Shown piece after piece: positions 17,185-27,432 of a stretch of DNA of 56,831 nt. The position numbers and the translations under genes are program-made. The notes beneath the pieces are model-generated. The model saw nothing but the letters and a program-made list of their open reading frames with translations. It searched no databases and was not told the origin of the DNA. Source of the stretch: Sphingobium trunci. Lineage in GTDB: Bacteria; Pseudomonadota; Alphaproteobacteria; Sphingomonadales; Sphingomonadaceae. Location of the stretch: contig NZ_JAKUJY010000025.1 in assembly GCF_022664535.1 (NCBI RefSeq), positions 1 to 56,831 of the forward strand. Reading direction: 5' to 3'. Each line of letters begins with the position of its first letter. Within the stretch, counting starts at the first letter, position 1.

Positions 17185-18249
17185 ATGAACAGGATCGATT
17201 TCGGCGTCTTCATCGGACGCTTCCAGCCGCTGCACGTCGGCCATGAACATGTCATAGCCCGCGCTTTGGAGCAGGTGGACCGGCTGATCGTGCTGGTGGG
17301 ATCGACCAATGTCGCGCGCGATCCCCGCAATCCCTTCAGCTTTGCCGAGCGCGAGGCCATGCTGCGTTCCGCCTTTCGATACGAGATGGCGGAGGGGCGG
17401 CTGATCGTTGCACCGCTCGACGATCACCTCTATTCCGACACGGCCTGGGTCGCCGAAGTGCAGCGCAAGGTGCGCGCCATCGTGCTGGACCATGGCAATC
17501 ATCATGGCTTCCAGAACCGGGGTCTTACCGACTTCCGCGTGGCACTGACCGGTTATGGCAAGGATGCATCCTCCTATTATTTGAAGCTCTTCCCCGAATG
17601 GGAAAATCTCCAGATCGACAGCCAGTACGGTACCTTTTCGTCGACCGACGTGCGCCGCCGCTATTTCCAGCGCATTCCCGAGATTGCCGCCACAATCCTG
17701 TCGAACGGGGTTGCCGAGTTCCTGCGCGGCTTCGCATTGGGTGAAATCTTCCGCGGCCTGCTGGAGGAGGCCGAGTATCTGGAGGCCTATCCGGCCCAAT
17801 GGGGCGTAGGCCCCTTCATCACCGCCGACGCGGTGGTGGTGCAATCGGGCCATATCCTGCTGGTCGAGCGCGGACAGGCGCCGGGCAAAGGACTGCTGGC
17901 CTTGCCGGGCGGTTTCGTGAACCCGGCCGAGCGCATCCGCGATGCCGCCATCCGGGAATTGCGCGAGGAGACGGCGATCAGCGACGGCAAGGGGCAGATC
18001 CCGCCTGCGATGCTGGCCAGCTTCATCGAGGATTCGCGCACCCGCGTGTTCGACGCGCCGACCCGGTCGCTGCGCGGCCGGATCGTCACCCACGCCTTCC
18101 TGTTCCGCCTGCCCGAACGCCGCAAGCTGTTCGCGGTGAAGAGCGGCGACGATGCAGCCCATGCCCGCTGGTATCGCTTCGGCGACCTCAGCCCGGACAT
18201 GCTGTTCGAAGACCATTGGTCGATCATCGAAGAAATGGCCGACCTCTGA
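17185..18249 (+). CDS. nadM: Bifunctional NMN adenylyltransferase / Nudix hydrolase
   Basis: This 354-residue protein fuses a nucleotidyltransferase domain (GRFQPLHVGH at about residues 10-19, STDVRRR near 155) to a Nudix domain (LPGGFVNPAERIRDAAIRELREETAI near 236). NadM converts NMN and ATP to NAD. The Nudix half of such fusions cleaves ADP-ribose. I chose the ATG at 17185 because AGGGAG precedes it and the product starts right at the nucleotidyltransferase fold. It is followed by nadV and is probably repressed by the divergent NrtR. Confidence 0.93.
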   Translation: MNRIDFGVFIGRFQPLHVGHEHVIARALEQVDRLIVLVGSTNVARDPRNPFSFAEREAMLRSAFRYEMAEGRLIVAPLDDHLYSDTAWVAEVQRKVRAIVLDHGNHHGFQNRGLTDFRVALTGYGKDASSYYLKLFPEWENLQIDSQYGTFSSTDVRRRYFQRIPEIAATILSNGVAEFLRGFALGEIFRGLLEEAEYLEAYPAQWGVGPFITADAVVVQSGHILLVERGQAPGKGLLALPGGFVNPAERIRDAAIRELREETAISDGKGQIPPAMLASFIEDSRTRVFDAPTRSLRGRIVTHAFLFRLPERRKLFAVKSGDDAAHARWYRFGDLSPDMLFEDHWSIIEEMADL

Positions 18250-18284
18250 CCGATCCGCGCGGGGGAGCCCCGCCGGACCCGAAA

Positions 18285-18301
18285 ATGTGAGGAGTTCACA
18301 T
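18285..18301 (+). promoter_or_regulatory. Inverted repeat with nadV ribosome-binding site in its loop
   Basis: ATGTGA (18285-18290) and TCACAT (18296-18301) are perfect 6-bp arms around GGAGT, the nadV Shine-Dalgarno core, ending 1 nt before the ATG. A GCGGGG-GAG-CCCCGC hairpin lies just upstream at 18259-18273. The pair could tune nadV translation. Confidence 0.4.
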
Positions 18302-18302
18302 C

Positions 18303-19685
18303 ATGACCAATCTCATCCTGGCGACCGACAGCTACAAGCAGAGCCACTTTCTGCAATATCCGCCGGAAGCACGCATCATCAGCGCCTATGCCGAGGCGCG
18401 ACCAAACAAATGCGCCGAGGACATCCTGTTCTTCGGATTGCAGGCCTATCTGATCGACTATCTGGCCAAGCCGATCGTGTCGGCGGACATCGAGGAAGGC
18501 GAAGCGATCTGCGCTGCCCATGGCGTACCATTCAACCGTGCCGGATGGGATGCGATCCTGAACCGTCATGGCGGCTATCTGCCGCTGGAGATCAAGGCAT
18601 TGCCGGAAGGCATGATCGTGCCGGTCGGTGTTCCGGTGATGCAGGTCGAAAATACCGACCCAACCATGCCCTGGCTCACCACTTTCATCGAGACGGCGTT
18701 GCTGCGCGCGCTCTGGTACCCGACGACGGTCGCCACCATCAGCCGGCAGGTGAAGCTGGTGATCCGGGAGGCGCTGCAACGGACATCCGACGACTGGCAA
18801 GGACAGTTGCCCTTCAAGCTGCATGATTTCGGCGCGCGCGGCGTGTCCTCCGGGGAGAGCGCGGCATTGGGTGGCATGGCGCATCTGGTGAATTTCGCAG
18901 GTACCGACACCATGGAGGGCCTGCTCGCCGCCCGCCGCTATTATGGGGCCACCATGCCCGGCTTCTCCATACCCGCAGCAGAGCACAGCACGATGACGAG
19001 CTGGGGCCGGGACCGCGAGGAAGCCGCCTACGCCAATATGCTCGACCGGTTCGAGGGAGACGGCACTTTGGTGGCGGTCGTATCCGACAGCTATGACCTC
19101 GACAATGCGCTTGCCCATATCTGGGGCGGCAGCCTCAAGGAGAAAGTCCTGCGCCATCGCGGCACGCTGGTCATCCGGCCCGACAGCGGCGATCCGGTGG
19201 AGACGCCGGTTCGCACCCTGAAGACGCTGTGGGATGCCTTTGGCGGCACCGTCAACGGCAAGGGCTTTCGCCTGCTCGATCCCCATGTCCGGGTGATCCA
19301 GGGCGATGGCATGACGCTGGACAGCATCGCGCGGCTGACCGCCCGCCTGATCGAGGAGGGCTTTGCCATCGACAATATCGCGTTCGGCATGGGCGGCGGC
19401 CTGCTGCAGCATGCCAATCGCGACACTCTGGGTTTCGCCATGAAGGCCAACGCCATGCAGGACGATCAGGGCGTCTGGTACGATATTGCCAAGCGTCCCG
19501 CGACCGACATGGCCAAGGCCAGCAAGGCCGGTCGTCAGGCAACGGTCGTGCGCGACGGCAAGCTCGTCGCTGCACGACAGGACGCGATTGATCCGGCGGA
19601 GAACCTGCTGGTCCCGGTATGGCGCAATGGCGCGTTGCTGGTGCGCCATGACTTCGAACAGATCCGCGAAAGAGCAGCCGCATGA
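18303..19685 (+). CDS. nadV: Nicotinamide phosphoribosyltransferase
   Basis: This 460-residue protein matches NAMPT/NadV. Motifs include LATDSYKQSH at the N-terminus, KLHDFGARGVSSGES with the catalytic His, PAAEHSTMTSWG, VIRPDSGDP, IQGDGMTLDSI and NIAFGMGGGLLQ. It makes NMN from nicotinamide and PRPP. The product feeds NadM encoded just upstream, giving a two-step nicotinamide-to-NAD route. Its stop overlaps the next gene by 4 nt. Confidence 0.95.
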   Translation: MTNLILATDSYKQSHFLQYPPEARIISAYAEARPNKCAEDILFFGLQAYLIDYLAKPIVSADIEEGEAICAAHGVPFNRAGWDAILNRHGGYLPLEIKALPEGMIVPVGVPVMQVENTDPTMPWLTTFIETALLRALWYPTTVATISRQVKLVIREALQRTSDDWQGQLPFKLHDFGARGVSSGESAALGGMAHLVNFAGTDTMEGLLAARRYYGATMPGFSIPAAEHSTMTSWGRDREEAAYANMLDRFEGDGTLVAVVSDSYDLDNALAHIWGGSLKEKVLRHRGTLVIRPDSGDPVETPVRTLKTLWDAFGGTVNGKGFRLLDPHVRVIQGDGMTLDSIARLTARLIEEGFAIDNIAFGMGGGLLQHANRDTLGFAMKANAMQDDQGVWYDIAKRPATDMAKASKAGRQATVVRDGKLVAARQDAIDPAENLLVPVWRNGALLVRHDFEQIRERAAA

Positions 19686-20182
19686 ACGGCGGCGTTCAAG
19701 GGCAGGCGCTGGTGGTGACGCCACCGGCGCCGCTGCCGATCGGCAATGATCGGCCGAGCATATTCCTGGCCGGAAGCATCGACCAGGGAGACGCCCCGGA
19801 CTGGCAGGTCAAAATCATTGCCATGCTGGCTGACCTTCCCGTGACGATATTCAACCCGCGCCGCAAGCTCTGGGACGAACGCTGGCGTGCCGAGGCAGAC
19901 GATCCAGAATTCCGGCATCAGGTCGAATGGGAACTGAGTGGTCTCGATCGGGCGGATATCATTGCGCTCTATCTCGCGCCTGGATCCCTGGCACCGATCA
20001 GCCTGTTGGAAATGGGCCTATATGCCAGCAGTGGAAGGTTGATCTTATGCTGTCCGGACGGATTTTGGCGCAAGGGCAATATCGACATTGTCGCTGAACG
20101 CTATGCAATCCATTGCACGCCAAACATTGACGCGCTGGGCTATGAACTCCGAAAAAAATTCTTGCTCGATAGTTCGTCGTGA
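19682..20182 (+). CDS. Nucleoside 2-deoxyribosyltransferase-like protein
   Basis: This 166-residue protein has the family pattern of the nucleoside 2-deoxyribosyltransferase-like fold: PSIFLAGSID at about residues 25-34, FRHQVEWELSGLDRADIIALYL, and SLLEMGLYASSGR with the Glu expected to be the nucleophile. It is coupled to nadV by an ATGA overlap, so it probably acts on a nicotinamide- or ribosyl-containing metabolite. That role is inferred from context only. Confidence 0.72.
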   Translation: MNGGVQGQALVVTPPAPLPIGNDRPSIFLAGSIDQGDAPDWQVKIIAMLADLPVTIFNPRRKLWDERWRAEADDPEFRHQVEWELSGLDRADIIALYLAPGSLAPISLLEMGLYASSGRLILCCPDGFWRKGNIDIVAERYAIHCTPNIDALGYELRKKFLLDSSS

Positions 20183-20213
20183 TGGCGTCAATTGCGCCTC
20201 GTGGCTACGGTTA

Positions 20214-20228
20214 CACGGTAGAACCGTG
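20214..20228 (+). terminator. Weak hairpin between NAD operon and catabolic island
   Basis: CACGGT (20214-20219) pairs with ACCGTG (20223-20228) over a 3-nt loop between converging units. There is no T-run, so the assignment is weak. Confidence 0.3.
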
Positions 20229-20232
20229 ACGC

Positions 20233-20388
20233 CTAATCAATGGTCACCATAGTCCAGCGCCACATGTGTAGCCGCCGCCGCAGCGGCCGCTCGGTTTCCA
20301 TGCCCATTTCACGAACATTCTGTGCCAGATGCTTGTTCACCGTGCGCGCATTGACATTGGGAATTTCGACATTGTCCACTTTCGCCAT
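20233..20388 (-). CDS. Possible 51-residue small protein downstream of a Rieske gene
   Basis: A minus-strand frame of 51 codons follows the Rieske gene after 61 nt. It begins MAKVDNVEIPNVNART and ends with an Arg/Trp-rich ERPLRRRLHMWRWTMVTID. No good ribosome-binding site is seen and I recognise no family. It could be a small accessory protein or the remnant of a larger gene. Confidence 0.35.
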   Translation of the reverse strand: MAKVDNVEIPNVNARTVNKHLAQNVREMGMETERPLRRRLHMWRWTMVTID

Positions 20389-20449
20389 GGTATCATCGGG
20401 CCCACCATCACGTCTTTGAGCAGACCGGGCGCCATACTGGCCCCTGGGC

Positions 20450-21787
20450 CTATCGCCGTCCTTCCAGATAGTCGTTCAGCACTTCGTGGAAGAAGCGGAC
20501 GCGGGTTTCCTGCGCCGTCAGATAAGCGTCGTCATAACCGCGCGAATACATGCCACGCTGTTGCCCCTCGGCCAGCATCATGTCCTGATAGACGATCTGC
20601 CCCTCGATTTCCGGTACGCCCCGTCCATTGTCGAATGCGCGATGTTGGAACTCCGCCTCGCGTAACGGCTGGCGCCCGGCCATGATCGATTCCACCTCTG
20701 TCTGCCCGGCAACCGGGAAGGCCATGCACCACAGGTCGAAGGTGCATTTGTTCGGGTCCTCGGGATGCGGCTCGGTGCGGAAGAAGATCAGATTGTCCGG
20801 CAGGAAGGATATGGTGACATTGGGGAAGATGACCGTATGCGGGCTGTCGGTGATCTCCTCATCGTCCATATGCGCATAATGAACATAACCGCGCTCCTGC
20901 CACAGCCGGCGCTTGGCGGCCTTGAGATCGAGCCAGCCCTGCATCGCCTTCGTTTCATAATCGGGATAGGCGTCGGGATCGATGTCCCACTGGCGCAGGA
21001 TGAAATCGAAGGGATGCGGCACGCCCTCCGGCAGCCGGTCTGATAGCGACGGGCGCATAGGCTGGACGGTGCGGCCGTGACCGCCCGGATACATTTCATG
21101 CCGGGCGGTATCGACATCCTGATCGATCCATGGCGGCACCTGCGGATGGGCGGTGCGGGTGTGATAGCTTTCGGAGAAATTGTCGGTCGCGAACTTCCAG
21201 TTGGTGTTGAGGTCGATCTTCATCCAGAAGACCCGCACCGCCGTGTCCATCGGATAATTTTTATAGAGGTCGGGCATCGGCGCCAGATAGTCGAGCAGTT
21301 CCGGCGCCTTGTCGTCCATCGTGTACCAGACAAAGCCGCCCCAGATCGCGCAGCGCAACTCCTTGAGCTTCAGCTTGCCGCAAGGATTGCCCTGCGGGAA
21401 ATCATGCTCGTCCTGCGCCTGTTGCAGCACACCGTCCTTGCCCCAGATCCATCCATGATAGGGGCATTGGAAGCTGCTCACTGAACTGCTGTCCCATACC
21501 AGCCTTTGGCCGCGGTGGCGGCAGGCATTGTAGAAGGCCTTGATCGAGCCGTCCTCCTGCTTCACGCAGAAGACGCTTTCACGCATGAAGTCGTGGACGA
21601 TATAGTCGCCCGGCTCCTCCAGCTCCGCCGTGCGGCCCGCCACATGCCAGATGCGGGTCCACATATGGTCCCACTCCCTCTGCGCAAAGTCGCGCGAGGT
21701 ATAACGGTCCCCGGTGATGGGATCACCCCGCAATATGGATGGATCGCGCCCGTCGATCGTCAGGGTGTGGATATTCATCTGTCCCAT
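20450..21787 (-). CDS. Rieske non-haem iron oxygenase, alpha subunit (1 of 4)
   Basis: This 445-residue protein has a Rieske domain with Cys89-x-His91 and Cys108-x2-His111, then a catalytic domain whose iron site reads DNFSESYHTRTAHP. Such enzymes hydroxylate aromatic or alicyclic substrates using electrons from a ferredoxin or reductase. I chose the ATG at 21787 because AAGGAGA precedes it; a 9-codon upstream extension lacks that. It ends a leftward unit with an SDR and a SnoaL-like gene. No beta subunit is adjacent, which points to an alpha-only enzyme. The substrate is unknown. Confidence 0.9.
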   Translation of the reverse strand: MGQMNIHTLTIDGRDPSILRGDPITGDRYTSRDFAQREWDHMWTRIWHVAGRTAELEEPGDYIVHDFMRESVFCVKQEDGSIKAFYNACRHRGQRLVWDSSSVSSFQCPYHGWIWGKDGVLQQAQDEHDFPQGNPCGKLKLKELRCAIWGGFVWYTMDDKAPELLDYLAPMPDLYKNYPMDTAVRVFWMKIDLNTNWKFATDNFSESYHTRTAHPQVPPWIDQDVDTARHEMYPGGHGRTVQPMRPSLSDRLPEGVPHPFDFILRQWDIDPDAYPDYETKAMQGWLDLKAAKRRLWQERGYVHYAHMDDEEITDSPHTVIFPNVTISFLPDNLIFFRTEPHPEDPNKCTFDLWCMAFPVAGQTEVESIMAGRQPLREAEFQHRAFDNGRGVPEIEGQIVYQDMMLAEGQQRGMYSRGYDDAYLTAQETRVRFFHEVLNDYLEGRR

Positions 21788-21940
21788 CGCGCTCTCCTTT
21801 CGCGTGGCGGTCATGGCGCCGTGAGGCCGTCGTCAACGAGGAGCCCGGTGCCGAGCAGCATTGTCCCGGTGTCCGCATTCGCCCTCTTCCCGTCCTCCTT
21901 CGCGCACGAATGAAGAAGCGCCCGGACCCGGCACAGGACA

Positions 21941-22720
21941 TCAAACTCCGGTCATGCCCGCCGTGGTGGCACCATCAATGGCATATTCCGCCCCGTTCAC
22001 GAACGCCGCCTCGTCCGACGCAAGCCAGGATACCAGCCCGGCAATCTCCTCCACCCGGCCCATGCGGCCCATCGGCGACATGCCCTCATAGGCGGCGCGG
22101 GCGGCGGCGGTGTCCGGACAACTGGCGATGATGTTGGTGATCAGTTCGGTTTCGACCACGCCCGGCAGGATCGCGTTGCAGCGGATATCGAGCCGTCGCA
22201 GCCCGCAATGAATGGCGACCGACTTCACCAGTGCGATCACCGCCGCCTTGCTGACGCTGTAGGTGACATAGTTGCTGAGCGCGCGGTTGGCGTTCATTGA
22301 GCTGTTGACGATGATCGACCCGCCTGATCCGCCGGGATTGTCCTTCATCAGCGCGATTGCCGACTTGACCGTCAGCATCACCCCCGTCTGGTTGATGGCA
22401 AGGATGTCGTTCCACGCTTCCAGCGAGACCGTCTCTATATCGCCATCGCCCCTTTCGGTGCCGGCATTGGCGAAGGCGATGTCGAGCCGGCCGAAATCGT
22501 GCCGGATCATCTGTTCGGCGATTGCCCAATCGCCCGGGTCCTGCACCGCCGCGCGCACGAAGGTCGCGCCAGTGTCCCGCGCGAGGCTTGCAGCCTTGTC
22601 GGCGTTGGAGCCGGTGAAGACGACCCTGGCCCCGTCAGCGACGAGGCGCCTGACCGTCGCCCGCCCGATGCCCGCAGTGCCGCCGGTTACGAGCGCGACC
22701 TTGCCGCTCAGATTCGCCAT
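21941..22720 (-). CDS. Short-chain dehydrogenase/reductase (SDR 1)
   Basis: This 259-residue classical SDR has TGGTAGIG at residues 12-19 for NAD(P) binding, a FANAG motif near 84, catalytic Ser at 140/141, and Tyr154/Lys158 in YSVSK. It would oxidise an alcohol or diol, or reduce a ketone. It lies 17 nt after a SnoaL-like gene and upstream of a Rieske oxygenase on the same strand, consistent with a hydroxylation and dehydrogenation pair. Confidence 0.9.
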   Translation of the reverse strand: MANLSGKVALVTGGTAGIGRATVRRLVADGARVVFTGSNADKAASLARDTGATFVRAAVQDPGDWAIAEQMIRHDFGRLDIAFANAGTERGDGDIETVSLEAWNDILAINQTGVMLTVKSAIALMKDNPGGSGGSIIVNSSMNANRALSNYVTYSVSKAAVIALVKSVAIHCGLRRLDIRCNAILPGVVETELITNIIASCPDTAAARAAYEGMSPMGRMGRVEEIAGLVSWLASDEAAFVNGAEYAIDGATTAGMTGV

Positions 22721-22737
22721 GCCCTTCCTCTCTTCCT

Positions 22738-23154
22738 TCAGGCGGGCAGCAGCCCGGTGGCCCGTGCGATCGAGGCCGTGTCGAAATAATATGGCGTAAT
22801 GCCGCTGAACCTGTCACCGCGGATATGGAAAACTTCGGTCAGCGGCATTTCCAGCCGCTCGCCGCTATGCCGGGACGTGGCCGTGACCTTCACCAGCACG
22901 ATCGCATGATCCTCACCCACGCAGATATCGCCGGTTTCCAGCGACGCATCCTCCCAATAGGCAAAGACCTTCATGTAGAGCTTCTGAAGCGCATCCTTGC
23001 CGCCATAGGTGCCAGCATAGGGCAGGCTGTCGGCTTCCCTAATCGCGAAATCGTCGGTCAGCATGGCTTCCACCGCGTCCCACTGGCCGGTGCCGGTCAG
23101 CTGATAGATGCGCTCCACCATCGCCTTGATTGCGGCATAACGCTCCATGTCCAT
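22738..23154 (-). CDS. SnoaL/NTF2-like protein (1 of 4)
   Basis: This 138-residue protein has the NTF2-like pattern: MVERIYQLTGTGQWDAVEAMLTDDF near the start, then GKDALQKLYMKVF and LTEVFHIRGDRFSGITPYYFD. Family members include polyketide cyclases, isomerases, dehydratases and limonene-epoxide-hydrolase-like enzymes. I chose the ATG at 23154, preceded by GAGAGGA; a longer open frame upstream reads through the promoter. It leads the leftward SnoaL-SDR-Rieske unit and is divergent from another SDR, with a lux-box-like site midway between them. Confidence 0.82.
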   Translation of the reverse strand: MDMERYAAIKAMVERIYQLTGTGQWDAVEAMLTDDFAIREADSLPYAGTYGGKDALQKLYMKVFAYWEDASLETGDICVGEDHAIVLVKVTATSRHSGERLEMPLTEVFHIRGDRFSGITPYYFDTASIARATGLLPA

Positions 23155-23210
23155 GGCGGTCCTCTCGTTTTTTGAGGTCCAATCCATGCAACCTTCGCCC
23201 GCCACCGTCA

Positions 23211-23230
23211 CCCTGCAAAAAAGAGCAGGT
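23211..23230. promoter_or_regulatory. Lux-box-like palindrome 1 (complete arms)
   Basis: CCTG (23212-23215), 10 nt, CAGG (23226-23229), followed by T: the geometry of the classical lux box ACCTG-N10-CAGGT. It lies almost midway between divergent starts, 57 nt from the SnoaL gene and 58 nt from the SDR gene. Confidence 0.6.
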
Positions 23231-23287
23231 GCTTGTACGCGCCCGCGCGAGGAGAAAGGATGGGACGGCAGTATGAGAGGATGCGAT

Positions 23288-24091
23288 ATGGCAGGCAGGC
23301 TGGAAGGCAGGATCGCACTGGTCAGCGGGGGGCTGCGCGGCATCGGCCGGGCAATCTGTGAATGTCTGAGCGCGGATGGGGCGATCGTCCATGTGACCGA
23401 CCTCGACCCATCCGGCTCGCCTGACGCGCGGGCGGTGCCTGAACAGATGCCCGGCGCCCGTTATCTGCCGCTGGACGCCACCAGCGAGAGGGAATGGCAG
23501 CAAGCGCGGATGCAGGTGGAGCGGGATTTCGGCCGTCTGGACATATTGGTGAACAATGTCGGCGCCGACCTGACCGGCAGGGTTCAGGATCTGAAGCTGG
23601 AGGATTGGCGGCGGCTGATCACCCTCAACCTCGACACCGTGTTTCTGGGTACCAAGACCTTCCAGCCGCTGCTGGCGAAGGGCGGCGCAGCGACACCCTA
23701 TGGCGCGAGCATCGTCAACATCAGCTCGATCATGGGGCTGGTCGGCATGGGTGAAGTCGCGGCCTATAATGCGTCCAAGGGCGGCGTGCGGCTGTTTTCC
23801 AAATCGAACGCGCTGGAATTTGCCGATGCGGGCATCCCGATCCGCGTCAACAGCGTCCATCCCGGATTTGTCGAGACGCCGCTGCTGCGCAAGGGGTTCG
23901 AGCGCTGGGCGGAGCGGGACGGCACCGTTACCGCCGATGAACTGATCGCCAAGATGGCGGAAACGACGCCGGTCAAGCGGCTGGCGCAACCTGTCGAGAT
24001 CGGGAAGGTGGTCGCCTTCCTTGCCAGCGACGATGCCAGCTACATGACCGGCAGCGAAGTGGTGGTGGACGGCGGGTGGACCGCGCGTTGA
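23288..24091 (+). CDS. Short-chain dehydrogenase/reductase (SDR 2)
   Basis: This 267-residue SDR has SGGLRGIG at residues 13-20, LVNNVGA near 88, Ser146/147, and Tyr160/Lys164 in YNASK. The ATG at 23288 follows GAGAGG by about 8 nt and matches usual SDR starts; in-frame upstream ATGs at 23273 and 23147 would add unrelated residues. It is followed after 16 nt by a related SDR. Both are rightward from the divergent promoter bearing lux-box-like site 1. The substrate is unknown. Confidence 0.9.
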   Translation: MAGRLEGRIALVSGGLRGIGRAICECLSADGAIVHVTDLDPSGSPDARAVPEQMPGARYLPLDATSEREWQQARMQVERDFGRLDILVNNVGADLTGRVQDLKLEDWRRLITLNLDTVFLGTKTFQPLLAKGGAATPYGASIVNISSIMGLVGMGEVAAYNASKGGVRLFSKSNALEFADAGIPIRVNSVHPGFVETPLLRKGFERWAERDGTVTADELIAKMAETTPVKRLAQPVEIGKVVAFLASDDASYMTGSEVVVDGGWTAR

Positions 24092-24107
24092 AAGCAGGAG
24101 AGACAGG

Positions 24108-24896
24108 ATGATGACAGGCAGGACCGACCTTGACGGCGCAGTCGCGCTGGTGACGGGCGCCACCGGTGGCATCGGCCGCGCGACCGTGGCCGCGCTGGCG
24201 GAAGCCGGCGCCAAGGTGATCGCCACCGATATCGGTACCCAGGCGGATGTGCCGGGAGCGGCGCTCTATGCCCCGCTCGACGTGACCGACGAAGCAGCAT
24301 GGACGGGCATGATCGAGCAAATCGAGGCAGAGTTCGGCCGGCTCGACATACTCGTCAACAATGCGGGCATTTCCGTCACCAACAGCATCGCCGCCACCAG
24401 CCTGGCCGAATTCCGCAAATGCATGGCGATCAATGTCGAGGGCGTGTTCCTGGGCACCCGGGCCGCTCAGGCGATGCTGGCGCGCAGCGGCGCGGACCGG
24501 GCGGGCGGTTCCTCGATCGTCAATCTCTCGTCGGTGGGCGGCCTGCGGGGCGCAGCCTGGATGTCGACCTATTGCGCGAGCAAGGGCGCGGTCAAGCTGT
24601 TCAGCAAGTCCGCCGCGCTGGAATTTGCGCTGCTCAAGCAGCCGATCCGTGTCAACAGCGTCCATCCCGGTGGCGTCGACACGGGGATGATGGACACCAT
24701 CTATGCCCGCTATGTGGCCGAAGGCGTGTTCCCTAACGAGGAAACGGCGCGCGCGACGGTGTCGGCCGGCCATGCGCTGGGGCGGATGGGTCAGCCGGAC
24801 GAGATCGCATCGGGCATCGCCTATCTCGCTAGCCCGGCAGCAAGCTTCATGACGGGATCCGAACTGGTGATCGACGGCGGCATGACCGCCCGTTGA
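24108..24896 (+). CDS. Short-chain dehydrogenase/reductase (SDR 3)
   Basis: This 262-residue SDR has TGATGGIG at about residues 16-23, LVNNAGIS near 82, Ser141/142, and Tyr155/Lys159 in YCASK. It resembles SDR 2 in several stretches (FGRLDILVNN, VNSVHPGG/FV, TGSELVIDGG), so the two may have arisen by duplication. They could act on successive hydroxyl groups of one substrate. A strong hairpin follows. Confidence 0.9.
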   Translation: MMTGRTDLDGAVALVTGATGGIGRATVAALAEAGAKVIATDIGTQADVPGAALYAPLDVTDEAAWTGMIEQIEAEFGRLDILVNNAGISVTNSIAATSLAEFRKCMAINVEGVFLGTRAAQAMLARSGADRAGGSSIVNLSSVGGLRGAAWMSTYCASKGAVKLFSKSAALEFALLKQPIRVNSVHPGGVDTGMMDTIYARYVAEGVFPNEETARATVSAGHALGRMGQPDEIASGIAYLASPAASFMTGSELVIDGGMTAR

Positions 24897-24928
24897 GAGA
24901 GCCGGGGAGCCGACACGCCCCCGGAAAG

Positions 24929-24960
24929 AAGGCCTGGGTCCCGGCCGGAACCCAGGCCTT
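24929..24960 (+). terminator. Strong hairpin after the SDR 2-SDR 3 unit
   Basis: AAGGCCTGGGT (24929-24939) pairs perfectly with ACCCAGGCCTT (24950-24960). It lies 33 nt after the SDR 3 stop and 55 nt before the converging ABM gene end, so it may terminate both units. Confidence 0.65.
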
Positions 24961-25014
24961 CCCTCCACCGGCTCGGTTATGGAGAGATCGATACCGGTGG
25001 TGTCCTGACGGCGT

Positions 25015-25314
25015 TCAGGCGCCAAACTTCTGTGTTTCGCTGACCATGTGCACCGACACGTCGTTACTGTACTTGCCCTCGAAATCCGCCAGTAGCTGAA
25101 GGATGGCCGGCTGTGCGAGATGAACGGTCAGCGCGTCCATGTCGCGCCATGCCTCCATGGCCATGAGGGTGCCTTTCCGCTCATCCTCCATCCCCATATG
25201 ATAGAAGATGCAGCCATCCTCCGCGCGGGAGGGTTCGCACAGGGCCTGGAGGCGGGCATGGAGATGCGGCAGGGTTTCAAGGTCGGTATGAATAAGACCG
25301 GTCACGACGATCAT
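25015..25314 (-). CDS. ABM-domain small monooxygenase-like protein
   Basis: This 99-residue protein has the antibiotic biosynthesis monooxygenase (ABM) ferredoxin-like fold pattern: VTGLIHTDLETLPHLHARL, GCIFYHMGMEDE, MEAWRDMDALTVHLAQP. Members include cofactor-free quinol oxygenases and haem-degrading enzymes, though many are uncharacterised. It is probably part of the leftward unit with the SnoaL and acyl-CoA ligase genes upstream. Confidence 0.82.
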   Translation of the reverse strand: MIVVTGLIHTDLETLPHLHARLQALCEPSRAEDGCIFYHMGMEDERKGTLMAMEAWRDMDALTVHLAQPAILQLLADFEGKYSNDVSVHMVSETQKFGA

Positions 25315-25351
25315 GGGCCGTATATCCTGTTGATGGGGATGAAAAGGGCGA

Positions 25352-25774
25352 TCAGGTCTGGTGGATGATCCCGAAGATGCGCTCCTGGAATTGCCACTCG
25401 CCGTCGCGCTTCACGAGCCTGTCGGTGTAGCAGGCGCGCGCCCGCTTATCTCTGCCATTTTCCGGATCGCTATAGACTTCGGAAAAATAGGTTCTCGCTT
25501 CGGCCGTATCGCCGTCGACACGGATCATGCCCGGCATGGCGATGAAGGAGAGTTCGGGATAGGAAGGCATTGCGCTCGACCAAAGGTCCATCACCTTGTC
25601 GCGACCGGACACGATGCCCAACTCCGGATAGTGAGACAGATCCCAGTGGCCGTCTTCGGCCCAGAGGCTTGCCATCAGGTCGCGGTCATGCCGGTTGACC
25701 GCGTCGGCATAGCTCTCCATCAGCTCGCGAATGGCGATGCGATCTTCCAGCGGTCCTGAATAATTGCGGCTCAA
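25352..25774 (-). CDS. SnoaL/NTF2-like protein (2 of 4)
   Basis: This 140-residue protein shows the SnoaL-like pattern: IRELMESYADAVNRHDRDLMASLWAEDGHWD near the N-terminus, then ARACYTDRLVKRDGEWQFQERIFG at the end. Such proteins may be isomerases, dehydratases or hydroxylase-like accessory enzymes. It sits between the acyl-CoA ligase and the ABM gene on the same strand. Confidence 0.82.
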   Translation of the reverse strand: MSRNYSGPLEDRIAIRELMESYADAVNRHDRDLMASLWAEDGHWDLSHYPELGIVSGRDKVMDLWSSAMPSYPELSFIAMPGMIRVDGDTAEARTYFSEVYSDPENGRDKRARACYTDRLVKRDGEWQFQERIFGIIHQT

Positions 25775-25846
25775 GCGCCCTCTCCTTTTCTTTGGCAGGC
25801 AGGCTAAGCGGCTTCGCGCTTCTTCAATACTCCTGAAAATCGCAGG

Positions 25847-27367
<1,521 letters not shown>

Positions 27368-27432
27368 GCGCAGCAATGCCTCCTCTTCCCTTCCTTAAGG
27401 CTTCACGCCAATGTCGACCCCTCTCAATTCCC

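Noticed and set aside
17787..19724. Minus-strand open frame of 645 codons
   Set aside because: Antisense to nadM and nadV; composition and lack of motifs show a shadow.
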